Both the position numbers and the translations under genes were made by a program. A model generated the notes under the pieces. That model saw only the letters and a program-made list of their open reading frames with translations, had not been told where the DNA came from and searched no databases. From NCBI GenBank assembly GCA_028691575.1, contig JAQUYY010000093.1, positions 1 to 6,973 of the forward strand: a DNA stretch of 6,973 bases. The letters run 5' to 3'. This DNA is from Candidatus Gastranaerophilales bacterium. Its GTDB lineage: Bacteria > Cyanobacteriota > Vampirovibrionia > Gastranaerophilales > JAQUYY01. Of the stretch, positions 1 to 6,552 are shown one piece after another. Every line of letters starts with the position of its first letter. Positions within the stretch are counted from its first letter, which is position 1.

Positions 1-1708
1 TTGTATAGGTATTCCAAACATTGGCGGTGAGACATTTTTTGACGATAGTTATAATAATTTGCCGTTAGTTAATGTTTTAGCGACCGGGATTGTTCATAAG
101 GATAAAATTAAGACAGCAAAAGCAATTGCAGATTGCTATATTATTCTTATCGGTTCTGCCACCGGAAAAGATGGTTTGCATGGTGCATCTTTTGCTTCAA
201 AAGAGCTTGAAAATAATCATGAAAATAAGTTATCCATTCAGATTGCCGATCCGTTTATGGGTAAATTGCTTATGGAATCATCATTAGAGATTATGGATAT
301 ACCTGAAGTTATTGCTTGTCAAGATTGTGGAGCAGCAGGAATACTTTCAACTACCAGCGAAATGGCATATAAAGGTAATTGTGGGGTTGAATTATATTTA
401 GATAAAGTCCATACTCAATCAGAGCTTTTGTCTGAAGAAATTATGCTCTCTGAAACACAAGAGAGAATGGTGTTTGCGGTTCAAAAATGTGGAATTGAAA
501 AAATTAAGGAAATAACAAATAAGCATCAACTTCCAATGTCTGTCGTTGGAAAAACTACTATCGATAAGGGTTACAGGCTCTTTTTGAATGATGAATTAGT
601 GGCAAATGTTACACCTGAAATTTTAAATGAACCTCCTACGTACAAACTAAAATCAGCTAGTATAAAGAAAAATAAGTTTTTCAAACATCCAAATTCAAAA
701 TTAACAGCGGAGTGCATTAAAAAAGTCATTGCAAGCCCTAACTTCGCATCTAAAAAATCGATTTTTGAGCAATATGACTATATGATAGGAAATAGAACAG
801 CTATTAAACCCACAGAATTTGGAAGTTCGGGTGTATGGCTGTTTGAGAATGATACTTATATTTCATTGAATATGGATTCAAATCCGTTACAAGTTTATTT
901 AAATCCATATAATGGCGCTATAAATACAGTTTTGGAAAGCTATCGCAATGCTGTTGCCAATGGTTTTGAGCCAAAGGCAATTACGAATTGTTTAAACTTT
1001 TCAAGTCCTGAAAATCCTGAAATCGCCTATCAGCTTGAAAATTCTATAAAAGGTATTACAAAAGCCTGTAAAGAATTAAATATTCCTGTTGTTTCAGGCA
1101 ATGTTTCTTTGTACAACGAAATTGAAGGTAGAAAAATATTGCCAACACCTGTAATTGGTATGTTAGGGCATACTAATAGCCATAAAAATATTATAAGAAC
1201 AGCTTTTAAAGAAAATGAAACAGTTTATGTTATTGGTAATCAAATTGATTTACACTCTGATATTGGTGGTTCTGTTTATTTTAGGGAAATGCATGGCTTT
1301 TTATCGGGTAAAGTTGCAAATAGTAATATAAAAATGGACTTGAAGTTGCAGAATTTCCTATTTTCATTGAGAGATAAGGATATTCTAAAAGGATGCAACG
1401 ATATTTCAAAATTTGGCATATTGGGCGCATTATTTGAGAGTTTAAGAGCAGGAAATGTCGGGTTTATAATAGATGATAACACTAAATTAATCAATGAAAT
1501 AGAGCTTTTCGGGGAAATTCAAACAAGATATTTGATATCAGTTTGTGATATGATAGAAACAGAAAATTACTTAAAAAAGTCAAAAATCCCGTTTAAAAAA
1601 ATCGGTGTTTGTTCAGGAAAAATGCTTGATTTTAGAAGTTTTAAAATTGAAATTAAAGAATTATTTGAAATTTTTGATAATTCGCTCTATCAAAAGGTTT
1701 GGAAATGA
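1..1708 (+). CDS. purL: Phosphoribosylformylglycinamidine synthase subunit PurL, 5'-truncated by window edge
   Basis: PurL makes FGAM from FGAR and ATP, using ammonia passed from the PurQ glutaminase (step 4 of de novo purine synthesis, cytoplasm). The frame is open from base 2, giving 568 codons, so the start lies outside; the TTG at 59 is an internal leucine. Seen motifs in order: GIPNIGGETFFD at the left edge, GKDGLHGASFAS, ADPFMGKLL, QDCGAAGI, LSETQERM, YDYMIGNRTA, CLNFSSPENPEI, PVVSGNVSLYNE and PTPVIGMLG. The protein has no C-terminal glutaminase domain and ends about where small-type PurL proteins (around 740 residues) end, so a separate purQ and purS are expected elsewhere. An oddity is that the usual H-D-x-S-(D/E)-G-G segment reads NDISKFG (1397-1417). 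The stop codon overlaps the purF start (ATGA). Identity is very sure; the N-terminal quarter is not visible. Confidence 0.96.
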   Translation, partial: CIGIPNIGGETFFDDSYNNLPLVNVLATGIVHKDKIKTAKAIADCYIILIGSATGKDGLHGASFASKELENNHENKLSIQIADPFMGKLLMESSLEIMDIPEVIACQDCGAAGILSTTSEMAYKGNCGVELYLDKVHTQSELLSEEIMLSETQERMVFAVQKCGIEKIKEITNKHQLPMSVVGKTTIDKGYRLFLNDELVANVTPEILNEPPTYKLKSASIKKNKFFKHPNSKLTAECIKKVIASPNFASKKSIFEQYDYMIGNRTAIKPTEFGSSGVWLFENDTYISLNMDSNPLQVYLNPYNGAINTVLESYRNAVANGFEPKAITNCLNFSSPENPEIAYQLENSIKGITKACKELNIPVVSGNVSLYNEIEGRKILPTPVIGMLGHTNSHKNIIRTAFKENETVYVIGNQIDLHSDIGGSVYFREMHGFLSGKVANSNIKMDLKLQNFLFSLRDKDILKGCNDISKFGILGALFESLRAGNVGFIIDDNTKLINEIELFGEIQTRYLISVCDMIETENYLKKSKIPFKKIGVCSGKMLDFRSFKIEIKELFEIFDNSLYQKVWK

Positions 1709-3000
1709 AATTACAAGAAGAATGCGGAATATTTGGCGGAGTTGCTTTTAAAGAAAATGTAATTCCTATAATAAAGACGGGTCTTGAACTTTTGCAGCAT
1801 AGAGGCCAAGAAAGCTGTGGGATTGCTTTTTATGAGGATTTAATTAAGCAAAAAGGCCTGATTAATGAGGTTTTTACTGATGATTTATTGCAAAAATGCA
1901 CTTCAAATAAAGCTATCGGGCATGTTCGCTATTCTACGCACGGAAGTAAGAGTAATTTGGCACATATTCAGCCGATTGTTAAAAACGGTGTATCGATTGC
2001 TTTTAACGGTCATTGTTTAGAAGCAATTGATAAAAATTTGCCTGAAATTGAAGTTATTCTGGATAAACTTATTTCTCAAATTCACAAATGTCCTAATGAT
2101 TGGGAATTTGATGATATAGCAAAGGTTTTAAACGAAAATTTTTCAAAAGGTGCGTGGTGTATTATTTTGAAAATTAATAATAAGATATTTGCGTTTAGAG
2201 ATAAATATGGCTATAAACCTTTGATGTTCTGCAATGCAGAAGAAGGGCGTTTTTTAGCTTCGGAGGATTGTGCATTTTCTCACCTTAATATTAAAGAAAT
2301 CATTGAAATTTTACCTGCTCAAGGCATTGAGATTTCATCAAAAGGCTACGAAATTAAACAATTTGCACAAAATGAAAATTTTAAACAATGTGTTTTTGAA
2401 CAAATTTATTTTGCAAAACCCACATCAAATATTTTCGGTAAAAATGTCTATAATACTAGGATTGAGCTTGGAAAAGCTCTTGCAAAAGAGTTTAAACATA
2501 ATGCAGATGTTGTTATTCCTGTTATGGATAGTGGATTTTGGGCAGCAATAGGGTTTTCTGAACAATCGAAAATCCCGTTTCATATGGGTTTGATTAAAAA
2601 TCAAACGGAAACAAGGAGTTTTATTCAACCTAGTCAAGAATTACGCCAAAAAGCTATTAATGAAAAATTAACCCCTGTAAAGTCCGTAATAGCAGGTAAA
2701 AAAATTGTTTTAACGGATGATTCTATTGTTAGAGGTACAACTTCAAAAACTATTATCAATATTTTAAGAAATAGTGGGGCAAAAGAGGTTCATATTGTTC
2801 TAACTTCCCCTAAAATAATAAATACATGCAAATGGGGTGTTGATATTCCTTCCGAAGAAGAGCTTTTAGCTTATAATTACCCGTCAAATGAAGCTATTGC
2901 AAACTATTTGAATGCTGATAGCGTAACATTTTTAACTATGGATTCTTTAGTTGATATTTTTGATAAAGTTGGTTGGTGCTATAATTGTTTTGTAAAATAA
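1705..3000 (+). CDS. purF: Amidophosphoribosyltransferase (glutamine PRPP amidotransferase)
   Basis: PurF makes 5-phosphoribosylamine from PRPP and glutamine, the first committed step of purine synthesis. The ATG at 1705 is chosen over the TTG at 1699: it overlaps the purL stop, has AAGG 8 bases upstream, and gives MKLQEEC, a short propeptide before the catalytic Cys7 that becomes the N-terminal nucleophile. N-terminal Ntn glutaminase: QHRGQES (31-37), HVRYSTHG (73-80), NG (101-102). C-terminal PRTase: PRPP loop VLTDDSIVRGTTS (335-347). Cys229, Cys375 and the C-x2-C pair Cys425/Cys428 match the four ligands of the B. subtilis-type 4Fe-4S cluster. At 431 residues it is shorter than the usual 460-500. 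The glutamine-binding segment after NG is shortened (FNGHCLEA, then LPEIEV where the family has SDxEV), and the flexible loop KNRYxGRTF reads KNQTETRSF. Function as PurF is likely; glutaminase efficiency is uncertain. Confidence 0.95.
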   Translation: MKLQEECGIFGGVAFKENVIPIIKTGLELLQHRGQESCGIAFYEDLIKQKGLINEVFTDDLLQKCTSNKAIGHVRYSTHGSKSNLAHIQPIVKNGVSIAFNGHCLEAIDKNLPEIEVILDKLISQIHKCPNDWEFDDIAKVLNENFSKGAWCIILKINNKIFAFRDKYGYKPLMFCNAEEGRFLASEDCAFSHLNIKEIIEILPAQGIEISSKGYEIKQFAQNENFKQCVFEQIYFAKPTSNIFGKNVYNTRIELGKALAKEFKHNADVVIPVMDSGFWAAIGFSEQSKIPFHMGLIKNQTETRSFIQPSQELRQKAINEKLTPVKSVIAGKKIVLTDDSIVRGTTSKTIINILRNSGAKEVHIVLTSPKIINTCKWGVDIPSEEELLAYNYPSNEAIANYLNADSVTFLTMDSLVDIFDKVGWCYNCFVK

Positions 3001-3019
3001 AATTTTCTCAGGAAAGATT

Positions 3020-3942
3020 ATGGACTACAAAATAGCCGGCGTTAATATAGAAAAAGCCAATATTCTAACTGGTTTAATAAAAAATGCTCTTAACCAAAAT
3101 ACGAATAAATTTGCGGGTTTGATAAATCATCCTTTTATCAAAGATTATACGTTTGCAGCCTGTACGGACGGAATTGGCTCAAAAATAATTCCTTTGATTG
3201 AACGAAATAAATATGATGTTATTGCTAAAGATTTGGTTGCTGCAAATTTGAATGATTTGGTGTGTTCAGGGGCTTTTCCTTTGTTTTTTATCGATATATT
3301 GCAACAAATAAGCTCGATGAAAACGTTATATCTGCCTTTGTTAAAGAGCTTCAATCTTGTTTAAGTTTTTATAATTGTACATTATTGGGTGGGGAAACAT
3401 CTGAATTATCGGATATTATAAAAGAAAATCTTTTTGATATAGCAGGTTTTGCGGTTGGAATGGTCAAGAATGAAAAAATTATTTCTTCTGATAATGTTAA
3501 AAGGGGGGATTTGCTAATTGCCTTAAAATCTTCAGGACCTCATGCTAACGGGTATACTTTGATAAGAAAATTGTATGAAAATAAAGAAATTTCAGAAGAT
3601 ATTTTTACTAAAACATTAGAGCCATCGTATATTTATGTTGATGAAATCCTAAAATTAAATGAGCATAGTCTTATACGCTCATGTGCAAATATTACCGGAG
3701 GTGGTATAAAGGCTAACACAATGAGGGTTATATCGAATGAATTGTCGTTGGATATTGATTTTTCACAAATTCTTTTATCAGATGTGTTTGAATCCTTAAA
3801 ATCCTCTGTTGGCTTTGATGAAGCGTTTAATGTCTTTAATATGGGTGTCGGGATGGTTATAGTCGCTTCTGAAAGAAATAAAAACGCAATTTTTGAGATA
3901 TGTTCTAAATTTTCACCTTTTGTAATCGGAAAGGTCATTTAA
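3020..3942 (+). pseudogene. purM: Phosphoribosylformylglycinamidine cyclo-ligase (AIR synthetase), frameshifted
   Basis: PurM closes FGAM to AIR with ATP (step 5). The ATG at 3020 has AGGAAAG just upstream (3010-3016) and lies 19 bases after purF. The reading frame is broken. Frame 2 (3020-3364) carries DYKIAGVNIEKAN, TDGIGSK, DLVAANLNDLV and GAFPLFFID, then runs into a stop at 3362-3364. The family continues in frame 1 from 3295 to the stop at 3942: YIATNKLDENV, LLGGETSEL, FDIAGFAVGMV, SSGPHANGYTLIRK, ITGGGIKANTMRV and NMGVGMV. Restoring one T at GA-T-AT (about 3295) rejoins both parts into a 307-residue protein, a little short for PurM (about 330-350), with no other damage seen. The two pieces keep the ATP-binding and GGGI motifs, so the lesion is recent, a sequencing error, or bypassed by recoding. 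The GTG at 3262 that opens the second frame is not a plausible start. Confidence 0.9.
3284..3297 (+). other. Frameshift point in purM with adjacent T6 run
   Basis: A run of six T (3284-3289) is followed by ATCGATAT. In the upstream frame this reads F-F-I-D and then leaves the family sequence; one base back, from 3295, it reads Y-I-A-T-N-K-L-D as PurM should. GATAT in place of GATTAT is the simplest explanation, a single T lost. A -1 slip at the T6 run would also rejoin the frames but would put Y-R in place of the expected I-D. Confidence 0.85.
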
Positions 3943-3943
3943 T

Positions 3944-4483
3944 ATGAAAAAAATTGTCGTTTTAGGGTCGGGGAACGGTTCTAATTTTGAAGCTATAGTA
4001 AAATATTTTAATGGAAATACAGATATTGTTTGTATTTCAAACAATAAAGATGCTTTTATTCTTGCAAGGGCAAAGGAATTGGGAATTAAAAATTTTTATA
4101 TCCAACATAACGATTTGCATGATTTTTTTAAAAAAAATCATTTTGATTTAGCTGTTCTGGCAGGGTATATGAGGATTATTTCCCCTGAAGTTCTTAATTT
4201 ATGTGATTTTATAAATATTCATCCATCGTTATTGCCTGATTTTAAAGGAAAAAATGCTATTAAACAAGCGTATGATGCCGGTGTAAACCAAATAGGAGTT
4301 ACTATTCATAGGGTTACAAATTTGCTTGATGGCGGATCTATTTTAAAACAGGTTGTTCATAAGGTTAAAACGGGCATTTCTTATGAAGAGTTAGAAGAAG
4401 AGATTCATAATATTGAGCATCAGACATACCCGCAAGTAATTGAAAGTATTTTGCAAGAAGGGTTTGAACAATGCGAGTACTAA
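3944..4483 (+). CDS. purN: Phosphoribosylglycinamide formyltransferase (GAR transformylase, folate-dependent)
   Basis: PurN transfers the formyl group of 10-formyltetrahydrofolate to GAR, giving FGAR (step 3). The 179-residue protein starts at an ATG one base after the purM stop, with GGAAAGG (3928-3934) as ribosome site inside the end of purM. Seen: N-terminal strand and phosphate-binding loop VLGSGNGSNFEAI, AGYMRIIS (73-80), then the catalytic triad in the usual setting: Asn91 and His93 in INIHPSLLPDFKG and Asp129 in LLDGGS. These match E. coli Asn106, His108 and Asp144 with a constant offset of 15. The tail IEHQTYPQVI matches the family's EHxxYPxVI. Length is slightly under the usual 190-210. 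Its 3' end overlaps purD by 13 bases, which suggests translational coupling. It looks intact and functional. Confidence 0.96.
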   Translation: MKKIVVLGSGNGSNFEAIVKYFNGNTDIVCISNNKDAFILARAKELGIKNFYIQHNDLHDFFKKNHFDLAVLAGYMRIISPEVLNLCDFINIHPSLLPDFKGKNAIKQAYDAGVNQIGVTIHRVTNLLDGGSILKQVVHKVKTGISYEELEEEIHNIEHQTYPQVIESILQEGFEQCEY

Positions 4484-5709
4484 TTTTTGGTGGTGGTGCA
4501 AGAGAACATGCAATTACCTTGAAAATCTCTCAGTCACCTATTTTGACAAAATTATACCTTGTAAATCCTAACGATGGTTTTTCTCATCTTGGGCAAGTTC
4601 TAGAATATGAAAATTTTGAAGATTTAGCAAAAAAATCTTTAATAAACAAAATTGATTTATTAATAGTCGGTCCGGAACAACCCTTAGTAGATGGGATTGC
4701 GGATATTTTTTCAGCAAAAAATATTCCTGTTATCGGTGTCAATAAAAAATGGGCGAAGTTAGAGAGTTCTAAAATTTTTGCCAAAGAATTTATGCTAAAA
4801 AATCATATACCTACTGCTAAGTATAAAATTATTGATAAAAATATTAATATTGATGCTGCTTTAGCTGATTTTAATTCCCCATTTGTCATTAAGGCTGATG
4901 GACTTGCTGCAGGTAAAGGAGTTAGTATTGTTAAAGATTTAAATGTTGCAAAATCCACTATTCAAGAATATTTGAGCGGTAAATTCGGCAAAGCATCGAA
5001 AAGAATTTTAATGGAAGAATTTTTAGAGGGTGAAGAAATCTCACTAATGTCAATATGGGATGGCAAAATATTGCTGCCGTTTATTTCTGCTAAGGACTTC
5101 AAGAAGCTCTCAGCTGATATGGATGCTCCTAATACAGGTGGGATGGGGGCTTACTGTCCTGTTAAATTAAATTCCAATACTCAAAAACAATTGAATTATT
5201 ATATTGAAAATCTTCAAAATGCTTTAATTAAAGAAAAAGCTGATTTTGTCGGAATTATTTATTCCGGTTTAATCATCACAAACGAGGGCATAAAAGTTTT
5301 GGAATATAATGTAAGACTTGGTGATCCTGAAACTCAACCATTACTAATGCACTTAAATACTGATTTATTGCTTATTTTTAAGTATGCGATTGAAAAAAAG
5401 CTTGATGCTGTTAAAATTGATTGGAAAGAAGGAACTTCAGCATGCGTTGTACTTGCCACAAAAGGTTATCCTCAAAAGCCTGTTACCGGTGATATTATTA
5501 AAAATTTAGATAAAATTAATAATGATATTCAAATTTTTTATGCCGGTGTAAAATCAAAAAATAACAGCTTCATGACAAACGGAGGAAGAGTTTTAAGCAT
5601 TTGTAAAACTTCAGAAAATCCTTTCCCTACAATATATAAAACTTGTGAAACAATTACTTTTTATAATAAAATTTTTAGGAATGACATTAAAATTTATGAT
5701 AAAATTTAG
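4471..5709 (+). CDS. purD: Phosphoribosylamine--glycine ligase (GAR synthetase)
   Basis: PurD joins the unstable phosphoribosylamine made by PurF to glycine with ATP, giving GAR (step 2); its product is the substrate of PurN just upstream. 412 residues, near the usual 415-430. The ATG at 4471 has AAGGG at 4458-4462. ATP-grasp layout: N-domain with GGGAREHA (7-14) and VGPEQPLVDGI (66-75), ATP-grasp core with IKADGLAAGKGV (140-151) and MEEFLEGEEISL (181-192), NTGGMGAYCP (221-230), the metal-binding EYNVRLGDPETQPL (278-291), then a C-domain with NGGRVLSI. Some positions differ from the family: the common QDHKR reads KDFKK (208-212) and the N-terminal APGNxG reads VNPNDG. The ATP-grasp motifs are otherwise complete, so it should be active. 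It is the last purine gene visible here. Confidence 0.96.
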   Translation: MRVLIFGGGAREHAITLKISQSPILTKLYLVNPNDGFSHLGQVLEYENFEDLAKKSLINKIDLLIVGPEQPLVDGIADIFSAKNIPVIGVNKKWAKLESSKIFAKEFMLKNHIPTAKYKIIDKNINIDAALADFNSPFVIKADGLAAGKGVSIVKDLNVAKSTIQEYLSGKFGKASKRILMEEFLEGEEISLMSIWDGKILLPFISAKDFKKLSADMDAPNTGGMGAYCPVKLNSNTQKQLNYYIENLQNALIKEKADFVGIIYSGLIITNEGIKVLEYNVRLGDPETQPLLMHLNTDLLLIFKYAIEKKLDAVKIDWKEGTSACVVLATKGYPQKPVTGDIIKNLDKINNDIQIFYAGVKSKNNSFMTNGGRVLSICKTSENPFPTIYKTCETITFYNKIFRNDIKIYDKI

Positions 5710-5728
5710 CTTATGGAGAGAATTTTAA

Positions 5729-6310
5729 ATGATGCATAATCTTTTTGAAGGTATAAAATTATTTTTTGAGCAAATGGGTACAACGGGCTTGGGTTTTTTG
5801 GCTTTTATTGAATCCAGTGTTTTTCCGATTCCGCCAGACTTTTTATTAATACCGATGTCATTGAATGAACCTCAAAAAGCTCTCTATTTTGCTTTGATTT
5901 GCACAATATTTTCTACTCTTGGCGGAGCTTTTGGCTATGCTATCGGAAAATTTGGCGGTCGTCCTGCTTTTCATTTTTTCTTTAAAAACAAAATTCATTA
6001 CCTTGAAAAAGTTGAAAAATTGTACAATAAATACAGTATATGGGCTGTTCTGGGAGCTGCTTTTACCCCCCTTCCTTACAAAGTTTTTACTATAGCAAGT
6101 GGTATTTTTAATATGCATTTGCCGGGTTTTTTAATAGCAAGTTTTATAGGCAGAGGAGCAAGATTTTTCATTGTAGGCTTGCTCTTGATGTTTTTTGGCG
6201 AAACTATGATGAAGTATATTGATATAATTATTGTTGTTCTAACTGTGCTTGTAGTTTTACTTGCGGCTCTTATTTATTTTATAAGGAAAAACAAGAAAAA
6301 AGCCGCATAA
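5729..6310 (+). CDS. YqaA/DedA-family (VTT domain) membrane protein
   Basis: A 193-residue polytopic inner-membrane protein of the DedA/VTT superfamily, YqaA-like branch. The ATG at 5729 has GGAGAG (5715-5720) at good spacing; a second ATG directly follows at 5732. Seen: hydrophobic helix with FIESSVFPIPPD (26-37), including the acidic Glu28 and the Pro-rich turn typical of the family; a helix around 51-73 with LGGAFGYAIGKFGG; an amphipathic linker (86-101); the re-entrant segment GAAFTPLPYKVFTIASG (109-125); GRGARFF (141-147) with the conserved arginines; a last long helix (about 161-185) and a lysine-rich cytoplasmic tail. DedA proteins are known as lipid carriers or scramblases and for envelope stress tolerance; the substrate of this branch cannot be read from sequence. 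It lies 19 bases after purD and is probably co-transcribed, though a purine role is not implied. Confidence 0.9.
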   Translation: MMHNLFEGIKLFFEQMGTTGLGFLAFIESSVFPIPPDFLLIPMSLNEPQKALYFALICTIFSTLGGAFGYAIGKFGGRPAFHFFFKNKIHYLEKVEKLYNKYSIWAVLGAAFTPLPYKVFTIASGIFNMHLPGFLIASFIGRGARFFIVGLLLMFFGETMMKYIDIIIVVLTVLVVLLAALIYFIRKNKKKAA

Positions 6311-6322
6311 TAAGCAGCTTTT
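6287..6322 (-). terminator. Intrinsic terminator, best in minus orientation
   Basis: Arms at 6298-6306 and 6314-6322 form a 9-bp stem around a 7-base loop. Read on the minus strand, the only imperfect pair is a U-G wobble, and the stem runs into a long U tract (TTTTTTC then TTGTTTTT, 6301 down to 6287). On the + strand the same pair is a C-A mismatch and only four T follow. It therefore fits best as the end of the minus-strand transposase transcript, invading the 3' end of yqaA. It may act weakly for the + strand operon. Confidence 0.5.
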
Positions 6323-6344
6323 GGGGTCGCAATATATTCTACTC

Positions 6345-6509
6345 TTATCTCTTTTTTCTCGCTTTGATGATATTGCTTTTAGGTCTGTATACTTTAATAT
6401 TGGATGTATTTTCTACCCAAATATGTGTAGTTGGAACTACGTTTGATATCTCATCAATACGATTATTTAGTTTGAAAAATTTTTCACGCCAAACTTCCAC
6501 TATTTTCAT
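6345..6509 (-). CDS. Small basic protein of unknown function
   Basis: A 54-codon ATG-to-TAA ORF 43 bases downstream of the transposase stop, in the same direction. I do not recognise it. It opens MKIVEVWREKFF, has a charged helix-like stretch (EKFFKLNNRIDEI), a polar middle with HIWVENTSN, and a strongly basic tail ending KARKKR, which would suit nucleic-acid binding. No clear ribosome site precedes it. Its ATG overlaps the TGA of an 11-codon mini-ORF (6506-6541, MSTNKTDGAEL), so translation could be coupled. The opposite strand also has an open frame over most of this stretch (starting at 6364), but that one is a hydrophobic low-complexity product without a ribosome site. It could be an accessory gene of the element, a decayed piece of a larger one, or chance. 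Confidence 0.4.
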   Translation of the reverse strand: MKIVEVWREKFFKLNNRIDEISNVVPTTHIWVENTSNIKVYRPKSNIIKARKKR

Positions 6510-6552
6510 AATTCAGCACCATCTGTTTTATTCGTTGACATTATTATGGCAC

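Noticed and set aside
59..61. TTG as start of the PurL frame
   Set aside because: The frame is open to the left edge and the upstream residues (GIPNIGGETFFD) are conserved PurL sequence.
3262..3264. GTG as start of a separate gene for the second half of purM
   Set aside because: No ribosome site, and the residues before Y-I-A-T-N do not match PurM; the upstream frame does. The two parts are one split gene.
3633..3938. Minus-strand ORF of 101 codons inside purM
   Set aside because: It is antisense to strongly conserved PurM sequence and has no recognisable motifs; the same applies to the other antisense frames within purL, purF, purD and yqaA.
4471..4483. purN/purD overlap as a fused or frameshifted bifunctional gene
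   Set aside because: Each gene has its own start, ribosome site and full-length product; the 13-base overlap is ordinary coupling.
6427..6440. Perfect small palindrome GTAGTT-GG-AACTAC as an operator or recombination site
   Set aside because: Short, single copy and inside the small ORF (Val-Val-Pro-Thr-Thr codons); nothing else supports a function.
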